This document shows positions 46,387 through 59,089 of a stretch of 64,000 nucleotides of DNA, piece after piece. Origin of the DNA: Acanthosepion lycidas (lineage: Eukaryota > Mollusca > Cephalopoda > Sepiida > Sepiidae); contig OZ010578.1 of assembly GCA_963932145.1 (NCBI GenBank), forward strand, positions 46,169,016-46,233,015, read 5' to 3'. The position numbers and the translations under genes are program-made. Numbering within the stretch: position 1 is the first letter of the stretch; each line of letters starts with the position of its first letter. The notes below the pieces were generated by a model. It was not told the DNA's origin and did not search any database. It saw only the letters and a program-made list of their open reading frames with translations.

Positions 46387-48197
46387 TGGCAACTCACTTT
46401 AAAAGAAAAAAAAAAAACATGAAAAAAGTCATTTGTTATTGTTTTATATAACATGATTTATGTGCCAGATTTAATATCTGGATTGTTTCTTCTAAATATC
46501 ATCTTTAGCTACATATCACTTTTCTGTGTCCAGATAGAAAAATATAACGCTTCTATTAAAAAGAGGATCTGCTTATGACATCCTTTGTGTTTATTTTCTT
46601 TCTCCATGGTTTTATAAAATTTGCTAATAATTTTTAGTTCTCAGCTATTGTTTTCATATGAGAGTAAATTATTCAAATTGTATATCTCTGTGTTGGTGTA
46701 TACTTATTGGTTTAAAATTTGATGTATTTATGGGGTGTGTGTTCAGTATTGGAGAGAGACTGCTTATAAATATAGATGATGCAGATATAGGACTTAATAC
46801 TGCACGCCGACTCTTTTTCACACTTCAAGCCATCTTCTGACTTGAGGTATGAAACTGACAGTGACTATGCAGTGTAGATTGCTATGTGCACACACATAAA
46901 CCTACATATTTCCTCCCTGTTTCTCTCAATCTCAGTAACATTAACTCGTTGCATCTAAGTGGTTTTTCTCATCTTGTTTGGAGTTAAATGATATATATTT
47001 TTTGCTAATCCATAGAGCATGGGTGTTTTGGGGTGATGTTCAATGAGTTTTAATCAGAAATTGTCTTCAAATGAAATTGAACTGACAAAGACCTTTTTTA
47101 ATTTTTATTGTATTCAATTTTTGCTAAGATGTTGCACATCTGGAACAAAATTGTGGCTAAACTCTGCAAAATTCATGTTTTTTTTTTTTTCTGCTTTTAT
47201 ATTTGACCATCTTGATTATTATCAAAAGTTCATTAATGTCAGTATAAATAATTTTATTGGTGTTCTATTTTCAATTTTGAAAAGTTTTAAAGAAAATGGA
47301 AGCTAAAAGGACACTTATATTTATATCAGAAAGAGTTGAAATTTCTCGGACACAAGTAGGTCTTGGAAAATTTGATACTCACAGGACAGATTGAAGGCAA
47401 GATGAACAGAGGAAAACAATGCATAATCTACTTAGTGAGCTTTTGGATGGTGGAGCAAGATTTCGGAAAGATAACAAAAAGAGAATTTATTAAGAGCTAA
47501 AGAAATTGTGATGAGCTGTGATTGCCTACGTGATATAGGGAATTAGCTTATAGAAGAAAACATTTAAGATTTGCTGAAAGAAACTGATTTGATTTAAGGA
47601 TGAATCAAACCCTTTCATTGCTCTTAGGACCACACATGCATAGGGTGTGAAAATGTTTTTGTCCTAACCCACTTTTCAAAATCTGACCCAATGTCAGACT
47701 TGTTATTTGTAATCCCTTCTTAGTCAAGCCAAGAACTTTTCAGCATTTTCTTATATATGTAATAAGTGAATAATATGTAATGTGAATCTTGATTGATTTG
47801 TTTGTGTGGATATGTATAAATACACTCCTTTATTCACATTAAGGCATATGCAAAATCATCTTCATCCGCAGTAATGCTCATACACACAGAAAATACATAA
47901 GCAAGTTTCCATGTGGCATACATTGAAACATCTACCTATTTCCTCATATTTGCAATTAGGACCACAGATTTTAGGCCTTCCTAATTGAGGAGATGTAAGA
48001 ATTAAGTGATCCTTCTAAATCACTTTCTTACATTTAAAACCACATTTCTTGTCAATTGGAAATATAATTACTCTCTTAATAGATACTTAACGAAAACAAA
48101 CTCATAAAAAGACAATAAAAAATTTGTCATGGCTAACTCATTACTGATTTCTGTTTCTCTCATTAAGAAACAGTCATTGAACATTTGTTCTTTAGTA

Positions 48198-48231
<34 letters not shown>

Positions 48232-48370
48232 GACAGCTTTTTGTGTATAAAAGTACATTTGAAGCACTTACATGAGAGTGTCGAAATGTTCCCTAGCCAA
48301 CTAAGGTTGTTGATTGATTTTATTTTTAATTTTTAAAATTTTTTTTATGGCTTTGTGGGTTATTTAAAGC
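46380..48370. other. Non-coding stretch
   Basis: No gene recognised. A 50-bp block at 47705-47755 (cttcttagtcaagccaag, cttttcagca) recurs at 52660-52705, marking a minor dispersed repeat. Poly-T at 48201-48226. Confidence 0.5.
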
Positions 48371-48377
48371 TGAAATG

Positions 48378-48624
48378 GGCTTACAGGCACAAAATATTGA
48401 AACACAGGTTCCTGTATGATCACTGAAGTTAAGCAACATTGAGCCTGGGCAGTGACTGCTTGGGGATATCAGATGCAGCAAGCTTGGATGTGTTAGTCGT
48501 GTAATGGATAGCAAATCAGAATTGTTAATTGGAGAGCAAAGTTCCAATTCCTGTTGGGTTCATTATATTCACTTATATCGAAATACCCTTGAGAAAGGCA
48601 TGAATCCAACTATTCTTTTCCAAC
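48378..48624 (+). repeat. Composite 5S-rRNA/tRNA SINE, copy D
   Basis: The 5S part 48378-48487 has gaagttaagcaacattgagc but lacks the intermediate element: gggcagt joins directly to gactgcttgggg, so the pol III 5S promoter is broken. The tRNA-type head follows (gtgtaatggatagcaaatc) with B box ttccaattcctg and body to ccaacag. The 3' tail is replaced by a fragment of the foldback family. Confidence 0.75.
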
Positions 48625-48720
48625 AGCTGAAATGTCATGAATATTACAATAAAGATGAGGACAACAGTCTAAACAATGTAAATAGTATAAATAGTTAAAA
48701 TACCTCATCTCAGAAATATA
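48625..48720 (+). repeat. Terminal fragment of the foldback family
   Basis: ctgaaatgtcatgaatattac, aataaagatgaggacaacag, aatgtaaatagt, then aaaatacctcatctcag: the same terminus as at 13490-13612 in the same order. Confidence 0.65.
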
Positions 48721-51700
48721 GACAAAATAAATCTTATGTTATATAAGGACTCACTATTCAAGAAAGAGAGATGATTCCTTCTTACTCCATGTAAAATATA
48801 GGTTTTCAGCCTCATCATGTTAGTATCACAGATTTCTGTTGCAAGTAAGCTTTTTAAAGGGTGGAGTTTCCAGCACCTTGCTCAGCTGGTTTTGAATTCA
48901 GTTATCCTATTCGTACATTGGCTTACAAATACAGTCTATCACACCTGTAATTTAATAATGAACTTTTAGAAAAAAAAAATTAACCTGATGATTCATCCAC
49001 ATTTATATTTATATATAATGGTTTGACATGTTTTGATTTGTAATCATAATTCAATCACTGACAAATGTATATTTAAATCTGGACACCTTATCAGAGAAGT
49101 GTCAGATAGGGTTGTTTAAGTACTTGTCTAGTACAGGTATAAGATGCAACATCTTATTAGTAGTCTTTCTTGCTTTCTTTTAAGGAAAATGCTTTTTTTT
49201 TTTTTTTTTTTTTTTTAGGAAATGGGGTTTTCTTAAATATAGAATCATTTTTAGATTAGAGATCTTATTTTGGTGCAAAATGCCTTGCAAGTAAATTTGA
49301 TAATACAAAGTGGAATACTGAAATTTTGTTTTGAAAATTAAAAAATATATAATTGTTTTAAACATCTAATCATTTGCAACATTGTGTTCAGGTTCATTTT
49401 GTTGGAAAATTGGAATGTCAAAGAAAACCTGTCAGAGAGTATACACTGGAGTAGAAATACCTAACAAAATAAATGTTATGTTTCCTTTTCTTGCTTTTAT
49501 AAGATGAAAGAGATTTGCTTAAAATCTACATTACTGGGAAATATCAAGACTGGTCAGATATTTCAGCTGCTTGTTTTGTAAAGGAACTGAAGTTTTACCA
49601 AACAAATATTGTAGCTTTGAATAATCAGTGGTAAAATGGAATTTTTTTTTTTTTTTAACTTTGATTTCAAATTCATTATCAGAAGAAAAATGATGGAAAA
49701 ACTCTGCTTTCACACCAAACTGTGGATGTTGAGAAGTAAGTGTAATGTTTATAAAGAAATCAATATCTTTATATCCAGTTACCTATTTTAAAGCATTTGG
49801 CATTCTGAAATAGTTGCCCATTTCTTTTGAAATTATGACAGCCTGATCCATTCTGATCAAGAAGTTGTAATATTCATCTCTGTCTGTCTATAAGGAATCA
49901 ATGGATCTTTATATCCAATATAATTTTTTACTATTCAAAATATTTTGTAGATACCCAGGTTTGAGTAAACATCCTGTTTTCATTTTTTAAAACTGTGTGA
50001 GGTACACTACATGCCCGTTTATTCAAGAGATTGAATAAAGGAAATATGATGCATTTGGTGGTGGAGGAGGAGCATATTCAACAAAAAATTGAAAATTGCT
50101 TCCCCCCCACACTGCAAATTATTCATTATATCATATCCAAGTATTTTACAAAAAATTAGAGCCGATTACACAATATTTCAAGCTCAGTTTAGGTTTATAG
50201 TTCATAACCATGCAATGAGATGAGGCAAAATAAACCGGAGATTTGTCTGCAGAATATCATTACATTGTTACATAATTATAGTGAAATCATTAAGGTTTTT
50301 TGTCAAAAGCATTTTATTTTTGGTCCTATATTGATTTAAAATATTCCTTTTTACAGACTTTATTTTTGAAATGGAATAAAATCATTCTAAATTTCAGAAT
50401 TTCACCATTGCCCATCAAAATGACTGGAAGAAAGTGATCTAAAAACAATGGAAAAGACAGGTAAAAAAGTGTAGACGAAATAGTTCCAGTTTGTTCAACT
50501 TAGGAAACTTAGCATTGCAGACAAAGTATTCTGAAATACTGCCAATAACAAAAGAGAAAATGAAAATGACCAAACAACAAATTGAATTTAGTATAGACCA
50601 AACTTTATATTATTTTTATTTATGTAACTAAATACATAATTGTCAACAATGTTTCCGTAAGATTTGATATCTCCTGTAATGAATTAAATATTATTATTAT
50701 TATTTTACTTAAGTGTAAGGTAGTCCTACATTTATAATTCCTTATGGCTAACAATGAAAAGAAATATTGATCAAAACTTTTAAGCGCATATTGCTGCAAA
50801 ATTATCTAATGTTGAATACACTCCTTTCTGTTGAACGTGTCCTACGTTCTTCAACAGGGTTTGAATTTGCATCCTTCTTTATAGGAGAAGCCATCATCTG
50901 ATCGGACATGCTTTAGATCCTTCAGTCAGAGAGAAAGCATGCCAGATCAGACAGGAATTTAGAAGAAAGCACTTTGTGTTACTGAAGAATTCAATCTAGA
51001 ATTCAAAATTCATTATTCGGTTACCTTTTCAGCTTAAGGTATATTATTAATTGGAACTTGTGGTACTTGAAGGAAACTTGTGGAAACCTGGTGGATTTTT
51101 GGTAGACTAAGGATTCAAATTCCAATTGTAACTAAGCTTTTATATAGATAAATTTATATTAAGGTAGTTACCCATTTGCTATTGAATGGCTATAATATTG
51201 CTTAATCAGCTAAGTAAATTAATCATACTGAATCAGAAACCTTTTCACAAATGTGATACAATTATTATTGAAATGCATTATTGATTCCTTTTTTTGTTCT
51301 TTCTGTCCCTTGGGTTTGTCTTTCATTCTCTGGCCATATTGATGACATCTGGTCATGTAACATCAATGAATGTCCTGGCTATTGTCAAGTTCAAACTTGT
51401 TCTGGTGATTGATGCAATCACCATAGTAACCAAAAGCAACAAAAGGGAAGTTCACTCATGATAATTCTAATTTTATGTCCACAGTGTGTTTGCTTTAATA
51501 CCTAGAACAAACTATAAATATTTGATACTGTTGGAAGATACAAGTGTTTCAACCACTAACACACCATTCAATTTTGTCTATGTACAGTACATGCAAGTTC
51601 TTTTCATAAGTTTAATAAAAAGGAAAGTGAACTTCATCTCATTAGTCATTTGCTTATAATTTTGAAATTGACATCACTTGAATACTTTCAATAGCAACAA

Positions 51701-52050
51701 CTAAAATCTATTGACATGATCAATATGTTCAAATTGCACGTTACCTGAAGCAAAAAGCTTGGAAACTAGGAAAGAAAACATTAGTATTAGGAAAAGCAAT
51801 AACAAGTGAACTTGAGAAACTTTTTTTCCTGAAAAACTGTTTTGAAAGATTTTATAAATTTCAATCAACAGTAATGCTAACTGTTCAGACAATGAATGTT
51901 GAATGTTTCCTTATAAGGAAACGACTAATCTCAGCAATTAACAAATGGCTTCAATACATCTGTTATGAAACTAGGGAATTTTGGATTCCTGAAATTTGAC
52001 TTTGGTTGTAGAAAAGTATTCATTATTTTAAAATTTGTTCAAACATCAGT
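48721..52050. other. AT-rich non-coding stretch
   Basis: No gene or repeat family recognised. Poly-T at 49194-49216. A short hairpin near 50897-50960 (gacatgctttagatc / gaaagcatgcc). Confidence 0.5.
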
Positions 52051-52052
52051 TA

Positions 52053-52644
52053 CAAGTTGAGAGTCCTTTAGCCCAAATTCTTGGGACTGCAAATGCTTTG
52101 GTTTTCAGATTTTTTTTTTTTTTTTTTTTTTTTACAGATTTTGGAATACAAGGTTATTTAATTTCTATATAGCATCTATAAAATGGGGCAGCTTAGGAAT
52201 GGAACCCAGGCATGAACATGATATCCCTTTATATTTCATAACACAGATTATATCTATAACCTGAAGGTAGATTTATATAAATAACATATACCCTGAAAGT
52301 AGTTTTATATAAAATTTAATAAATAAAATAAATAAATACTTAAATTAAAATACTTTAATACTTAAATTTAATAAATAAATACTTAAATTAAAATACTTTA
52401 ATACTTAAATTTAATAAATAAATACAGGTACTGACGCCAGACATGTAATGCTTACATAGATTTTTACTGCTTCTACATCAGGTGTGAAAAACTGGCGGGA
52501 GAGGGTACATCATCGATGACATCACTGTGAGTGTGGGAAAGAAATTTTCCATTTGTGGTAAGTCATGTCAGTACCTGAAAAAAAAAAATTCGAATTTTGG
52601 AAGTTTTTGGATTTAGGAATTTGGGATAAAGGATACTTAACCCG
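52053..52644. mobile_element. Non-autonomous Tigger/pogo-like element
   Basis: The ends CAAGTTGAGAGTCCTTTAGC and the reverse of CGGGTTAAGTATCCTTTATC are inverted repeats flanked by TA (52051-52052, 52645-52646). Sub-terminal blocks (ttttggaagtttttggattt, aggaatttgggataaagg) and an inner segment (ggaacccaggcatgaac, tataacctgaaggta) resemble, from memory, mammalian Tigger-type non-autonomous transposons. No transposase frame. Confidence 0.65.
52322..52430 (+). repeat. 44-bp tandem duplication inside the Tigger-like element
   Basis: aataaataaatacttaaatt + aaaatactttaatacttaaa repeated about 2.5 times with exact copies. Confidence 0.85.
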
Positions 52645-52649
52645 TATTT

Positions 52650-54895
52650 ATCTTGAAACCCTTCTTAGTCAAGCTGAAAACTTTTCAGCACTACCTCATA
52701 TTTCAAAAAGCCAAACCACCAATTGAGTGGAATAAGTTACCTTCTCACTGTCAGCATCATAACTTAGATCATTGGAGGTTGTTAACCTGAAACAAGTGAC
52801 ATGCCGAAAGGGTTACTCGACTGTTGTGGAAAGAGATCTCTAAGAGTCTTTCAGTGGATTTAGTGAGGTAGAAAAATATGGTGGAAATTGTCACAGAGGT
52901 TGTCACTTTGTAGCAGATGAGTTTAACAAAAATAATGGACATTTGGTTAAGATTAAAGTTGTCAGCTGGGGGACTTTTCTTCCCCAGAGTGAATGAGATG
53001 TCCTGCTACCACTACATGCTGCGGTTGAGAGAGCAAAAAATAAAGGGCTTATGCTTTTTCCTTTTATGCTGCTAATTACCATGCTACCTGGCAGTGTTAA
53101 ATGAAATCTATTGGCAGACAAGGTATGGTATTCCCACTAACTTAAGATTAGAAATCTTTTGTAAACTTGGTTAATATTTCTAAAGAATTTGTCAGTAAAT
53201 TATGAATTTTTGATCAGCTGAATTAATCTGGTGTAGTAGTAGGAGCATTTTTTTTTTTTTGAGTACACATAATCATTGAGTTTTCTTCTCTTGAAATCTG
53301 TATGAGACAATTAGAAATCTTGGAATCTTTTTGTTAAGATCCTGGAATTGTTGGACATTGTAAAGATGGAAATAAACAGTGGGGAATAGTTTGAGTGCAC
53401 AAAGACACTAGTTAATGCCTGCACCCATTGTCCGTTTACTTTCTTTTGTTGCCAGCATCTGACCATTCCATGTTGTCTTGCTTTCTTCTCTGAACTTATT
53501 CATTTATTACTCTTTTGTATGTTTTTTTTTTCTACTCTTTCTGAATGAAGTGTTGGTATATATTGGAGTAGGGTACGCTAGTATTATTGTCCACCTGAGT
53601 GCAATGTATTTGTATAATATTGTTAGCATAATCATCTTTTGTATATAATATATTCTGCTTTTGATCATTTGTCATTGAATATCTGGTCACCTGTTGATTT
53701 CAGTATAATTTGTATGTATTAATGTATTTTGGTGTATCCATTTATTCAGTTTTGGAGTTATCAGAACAAAACCATGCTTGGTACAAGGTCATTTCTTGGA
53801 GTATCAATGACAAATTTATATCTTTCTGTATCTGTTTCTCTGCCACATGAATTCTCTCTCCCATTCCATTGTTTAGCACCATTGCAAAGTGGTTGAAATA
53901 TATATATATATATATATATATAATAAAATAAAATAAATTAAATTATATTGAAAGTGAAGTCTGAAGATCCAGAGAAAAATAAAATCTCTGGTGAAATAAA
54001 TTATAACTAATGGAACCTTAAAGTTAAATTATATATATAAATTAAATTATAAATTCATCAGGCTGAAATGAAACCAGGCTTTTCTGGTAAGGAGAGTGGC
54101 TAGACACCCAACAGGATTAAAAGCAAGACCTGTCATAGGATGGATGAATCCTTTCATGGCATCAACATCCAAGGACAGATAAATACCTAAGTTGGTGTGC
54201 AGTAAGCCCACTGGGAGTGTTGGAACCCTTAGCCTTCATGAAGGTATCCACCTAGGAGAAAGAAACCCTATAACATCTGTTGTTTGACAGCATTTGATAA
54301 TGTTAACATTCTTCTTGGGCACACTTGTTCAGAGAGCGGAATTGACCCAGTGCAACGTTTTTCTTCACTTTAAAAATTTCCTGCACAGGTATTGCAAATT
54401 ACAGTTGAGTCTTGCAATAATATTTTGTGATGGTCATGCTCTACAGTGAGGTGGCAGACAGCATGTATTATTGATATGTTTTGCCTGCTGTTCTTGTAGG
54501 CAGGGGTAGGAGGGTTTCAGCAAAGCATAGTTAACAAATCATTAACAGACAAATGTGTGTGGTTGGCTTTGATCATATATATTTCCAGATGAGAGCCCAA
54601 TATTCAGGAAACCTGTTACTTAGCTCATGTCATCCTTTATAATTTACCTGCCTCTACTTGTCTTGTTTTATTAGAGATACCTGTCATTTGTACTCCATTG
54701 ATGGTTGTGTGAGGCTTAGAGTATTGATCTGTTGAATTAGTTTATATCATTTGATCTGTTTACCTTTCTTAGTATGTTTCTACCCAGCTGAATAACTCTA
54801 TTTTCATCCTTCAGCTTTTGATAGTTTTGTATAAGCATTGGCAAAGTATTGATAATGTCTCAGGTGCCTGATATCTTAATATTGATTAGAATTTG
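52650..54895. other. Non-coding stretch
   Basis: No gene recognised; (TA)n at 53899-53922. The frame at 52903-53121 has no known motif. Confidence 0.5.
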
Positions 54896-54897
54896 AG

Positions 54898-55205
54898 GAT
54901 GCTTAGTGGGGTAATGGATAGCAGCTCGGTGTGTGAAATTGAAGAGCCGAGTTCAAATTCCATTTGAGTTCATTACATTCATTCATCGTCAAATATCCTT
55001 GGGAAAGGTATGAATCTGTCTCTTCTCCCCTCACCCAGGTGTGGATAAATAGAAGTAGAGACTGTACCCTATAATTTTAGCTGATATCCTGTCTAGAAGG
55101 AAAACCCAACCTGAAGCGGGTTCTGCTCCATCAGGCTATCTTGCCATAGACACACTACTGCTGCTATGGCTGCAGTACATGCGGTGCCCCTACAACCCTA
55201 AGAAG
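54898..55205 (+). repeat. tRNA-derived SINE with a distinct 3' body
   Basis: Clear pol III boxes: A box gtggggtaatggatagcagc and B box gagttcaaattcc, then the common body (ttcattacattcattc, ccttgggaaaggtatgaatc). The 3' end differs from the other copies: gaagcgggttctgctccatc, ctgctgctatggctgcag, ggtgcccctacaaccc. Confidence 0.75.
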
Positions 55206-55508
55206 GGATTGTGATGCTTTGTATTGTTAGTGAAATTTCTTTTTTAAAGATCTTTAAGCTTGTTAACTAATAATTTTTTAAACTTATGGAAAACTCAAAA
55301 CATTTTTAAAAATGTGCACATGAATATACTCAAAAAATACAAGAAAGCTATTTTATATAAACTGAAATCTCTCCTCCTCTTGTTGAAATGAACCTAGTCA
55401 GATGACATATGACATATGTAATAGGTAAAGAGGTAGTGTAGCTGTTTAAACTATAGGACACATAGATAAGACTTATCACCATTTGACTGTAAAATGTTTG
55501 TTGGGATG

Positions 55509-55532
55509 CTCTCTCTCTCTCTCTCTCTCTCT
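55509..55532. repeat. (CT)n microsatellite
   Basis: CT run. Confidence 0.95.
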
Positions 55533-55739
55533 GGTAGATGCTTTAGGATTTTCTTTTACCTCAGTAACAAGGATGTACTGTGATTATGAATTGCCTACAG
55601 ACATCAACAGCATAGGCATCCACAGATGATGCAAGATGGTCTACTGGTCTCTGACAAAGATGGCAACAACTTAATGAAAACGAACATTGCATTCCAATTA
55701 AGTGCTGTTGCCATTCAAGCCATCACTTAATGCACTGAA

Positions 55740-56117
55740 GAGTGTATACTGCATTCTGTGGGCTTTCATTGTTGCTGACCAACAAATATACAATTAATGA
55801 TACAACATCATTAGATATTCTATATGTGAACCTGTACCAAAAGAATATCACTGTTGGACCATAGAAGACAGGAATCATGTGTCCTGGTCAGATAAGTCAG
55901 GTTCCCAGCTTTTACAGAAAAGGTGGTATGTACAGGAGATTGAATGAGACAATGGGTCCAGTCTGTTGGGGGTGGCTCTTTTATGGTATAAGATGTGCTC
56001 TGTAGTATTTTGCAAGTATCATAAGTGAAAATGGAGTCTTTTTTTTGACTAGTGTGATATATGCATCTCTTTTTTGCAAATTTTCTTTTTTCTACCCCTG
56101 TCTGAGACAGTAAATTT
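55740..56117 (+). pseudogene. Tc1-type transposase fragment
   Basis: The plus strand near 55853-55925 reads WTIEDRNHVSWSDKSGSQLL, matching the W....VLWSDES.F.L block; the first catalytic Asp is kept and the usual Glu is Lys. Then SVGGGSFMVWDVL in a shifted frame (about 55960-56000) matches the GGGS.MVWG block. Interrupted downstream by the hAT-like element at 56126. The antisense frame 55820-56161 is its shadow. Confidence 0.65.
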
Positions 56118-56125
56118 TCTACAAC

Positions 56126-56392
56126 AAAGGGTGGCAGTAGGGTTGTTGACACTACGGGCAAGCTGAACTTTCATTATCCTACCTAAAACATTTTTTCTAC
56201 CTTTCAGATCTGTAAATCTTTTCATGGTACTTTCTACACCTATCGTCTTTACAAGATCATTTTCTCTTGGCAAAATAGTCAAAGAATTTTATCTGTCTTG
56301 AGTCATGGATGACTGCAAGTATGATCCCAAACATATGATATGATGGTGCCCTTGTTGACTGCCTGAGTTGCCAGTATCTTGAGCCGGCCCTG
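56126..56392. mobile_element. Small non-autonomous hAT-like element (nested)
   Basis: A perfect 8-bp duplication tctacaac lies on each side (56118-56125, 56393-56400). Ends: AAAGGGTGGCAGTAGGG and the reverse of CAGGGCCGGCTCAAG, a weak inverted repeat. Sub-terminal gttgttgac / cttgttgact reinforces it. 267 bp, no gene. Overlapping minus frames are not genes. Confidence 0.55.
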
Positions 56393-56834
56393 TCTACAAC
56401 CATATCCAACAAACATAATGCAGTTATGGAACTACCCTGGAACATTGTTGAATAGATATATTTATGCAATGAGTTGATAATGTGATACAGCACAGTCATT
56501 TTTATTCTGTGGCATGTTATTATGTACCTGTCTTAAATTTCTTGGTACTTCAGTTGGTATTTTGTTACGTATAGTACTAAATATCTGCCTGCTTTCTCAT
56601 CTGAAATATTATACTTTTCATATTTTCTGTAACCTTGTAGGCTGCTAATATGTCAAAAGTTTTAACTTGTGTCGTATTTACAATATAATTTTCTTTATTC
56701 TTCTACTGCTATGTCTTCTCAGCATGTAGGTGATCATGGGTTTTCAAATTTTTGTGAAGAGCCATGACAGAGAAAGATAACGAAGTAGTCTCCTGTCACC
56801 TTCTCCAATTTTCAATTCAGTGTTTCCTTCTCTT

Positions 56835-57050
56835 AGACTGGTTGCCACCCAAAAGTAAAAAGCCCCGTCTGCCCTACTGACAGGAGAAGAGATAGATTCA
56901 TGTTTTTTTTTATTTTTTATAAAGATCATTAGTACAGTGTGAATGCCACAGATGAGTCCAGAATTTGAACTGGGTTTGCCAATTTCAATTACATACAAAC
57001 TTGCACTACCTGTACAATATACATAAAAATTTCCAAAGATTTTTTTTTTT
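56835..57050 (-). repeat. tRNA-type SINE, minus strand
   Basis: Reading minus: caaacccagttcaaattctg (B box), then acatgaatctatctcttctc, gtcagtagggcagacgggg and ggtggcaaccagtct. Degraded; a poly-T/A run interrupts it. Confidence 0.6.
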
Positions 57051-57360
57051 TTTTTAAATTGTTGGATGGAAACCAAGCTTAATTCAAATGTTTTATTCCA
57101 TTAATTATTTCTCCATTTTAGAAACACATTTATTTTAAGTTATTTTTGGGGGGAGAATAACTTTTTATTCTAACTTGAAAAAGAAATTCTCTTTTCCTGT
57201 AAAGTGTCCTTTTTTTTGTCTAACATTTTTATTTCAAAATTTCTCTGTTAAAAATATTGTACAGAATTTTAAAAATGTTTTTGCTACTTGAGAACAAAAA
57301 AAAAAAAATCAATTGATGGGTGGCGGGGAAGTAGATGAAGCATGTTTTGCTTTCATATAA

Positions 57361-57446
57361 ATCAATAATAATAGTAATTATTACTACTACTACTACTATT
57401 GCTGTTACTACTACTGCTGTTACTACTACTACTATTATTATTATTA
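57361..57446. repeat. (TAC/TTA)n trinucleotide repeat
   Basis: Mixed ttactactac and attattatt units; it explains the VVVV/III frame on minus. Confidence 0.9.
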
Positions 57447-57449
57447 GCA

Positions 57450-59085
57450 GCAAAATTTAAAAATATTTTACTTGCTTTTTTACTTATATATGACATAATC
57501 TCTCTTCTTACTCTCCCCCCCCCCAGCTATTTAATTTTCTTGAAGATATAGTGGAAGAAAAATGAATTTATTTTAAGGGATAATCTTTTGTATTTAGGTT
57601 ATAAAATTCAGAGGGAAAAGGAAATAGACAGAAGCTGGTTTATTCATTAAAAATTCTTTCCCAAGTAGACTGCATTTGTACACAAGCAGTGAGATGTGTC
57701 TATGTCTATAGATCACCTAAAAGTGCTAAATTGATTCCCTGGATTGAAAAAAACTTTGATCTGGTTGGGATTTCATTTATTTCTCTTTCATTGATAGTCA
57801 TTTGGTGATGGCTGTAACTGATATCCTATTGATAAGGGCATTTGACACTTATATATACAGACCCCCCCCAAAAAAAAATCGTATGTATATACAAACACCA
57901 AATCTAAAAATAACTTTTTCAATGGGACATTCCAAGATTTAATCTGTAACTTTTATATTTATAGATAATTACTAAACTTTGTCAAGTACAAAGCCAATGA
58001 TGTATTTAGAACACGTTGATAAACCTTTCAGGAAATTCCCAAATTTATATAAATGTTTCATTGATTTGTGTTTGGATGCATGAATATATGAAACTTTTCT
58101 TTGTCCCACTTGCATGTATGCATACACATACCACATAATTTCTGTGTAATTTGTATCAGGCCATTTGTGTATGTTCGTCTCTACTTTGGATTAGATCTTT
58201 CTGATTCACTGTGTGTGTCGGCCATGTTATAATGAGCATTTGATTGCAAAGGAAAGGAACAAACAAAGATTAAGATTTCAACAACTTGTATTGGTCAAAA
58301 GTTAGAATATATACATAGTTGTGTGCTGACAGGTGGCCTTTCAGCCTGCTACTGTGTTGGTCATTACAAAGAGCTTTCTTTTAAGCAAATCTGGTGATTC
58401 CCAGAGTTACCTATTTTTTTTTCGGGAAGCATTAGTTATTAGCTATTGTATTTTATTGCGGGGATTTGTTTTGTGTACTGGATGTGATGCTTGAACCCCC
58501 TGTGCAGAAAACAATTGATTTTATTTAGTGCTTTTGTTCACATCTGGCCAACATATAGTGTGAATCTATTATAACCACTAGGAGTGAACGAGGAATTGAA
58601 ACTCGTATGTAGTAGGAAAATATCCTTTTTTTTTTTTTTTTTTTTCTTTGGTGCACATGATAATAGTGACAATGAAAAATCAGAACCATGTTGTTTGAAT
58701 TTTTTTTCTCTTTGGTGTGCGTAAAAAAGAAAGAGAAAAAAGAAACATATTCTTTAAATATGGAAGAATTATTAACCCAAATGGTAAAAATACAACAGAA
58801 CTCCAGAAACCAAAAAAAAAAAAAAATGGAAAATTTCCCAAGTTCTTTCATTCCCCATGCAGTGGCAAATGCCATATCTGAATTCACATAAAATTCAGAT
58901 GATGGAACTACCTTTTCTGCTTATTTTAGAAGATACAAGCAAATTTTCAGAGAAGAAAGCAATGACTGGGAAGATAGCAAAAAAAAAAAAAACAAAGAAA
59001 AAAAAAAAGAAGACTTTTACTGTGAAAGTTAGCACTGTTAGAACATGAAAAATGCTGTAATTTTGTACTACAACCCCCCCCCCCC
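57450..59085. other. Non-coding stretch
   Basis: No gene. Poly-T/poly-A and poly-C runs (58627-58645, 58811-58826, 58980-58991, 59073-59086). Frames here are low-complexity Lys or Phe tracts. Confidence 0.5.
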
Positions 59086-59089
59086 CAAA

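Noticed and set aside
56049-56499. Charged minus-strand frames as a host gene
   Set aside because: They overlap the hAT-like insertion and the Tc1 remnant; no splice or start context.
57229-57453. Minus-strand Val/Ile-rich membrane-like protein
   Set aside because: Produced by the TAC/TTA trinucleotide repeat.
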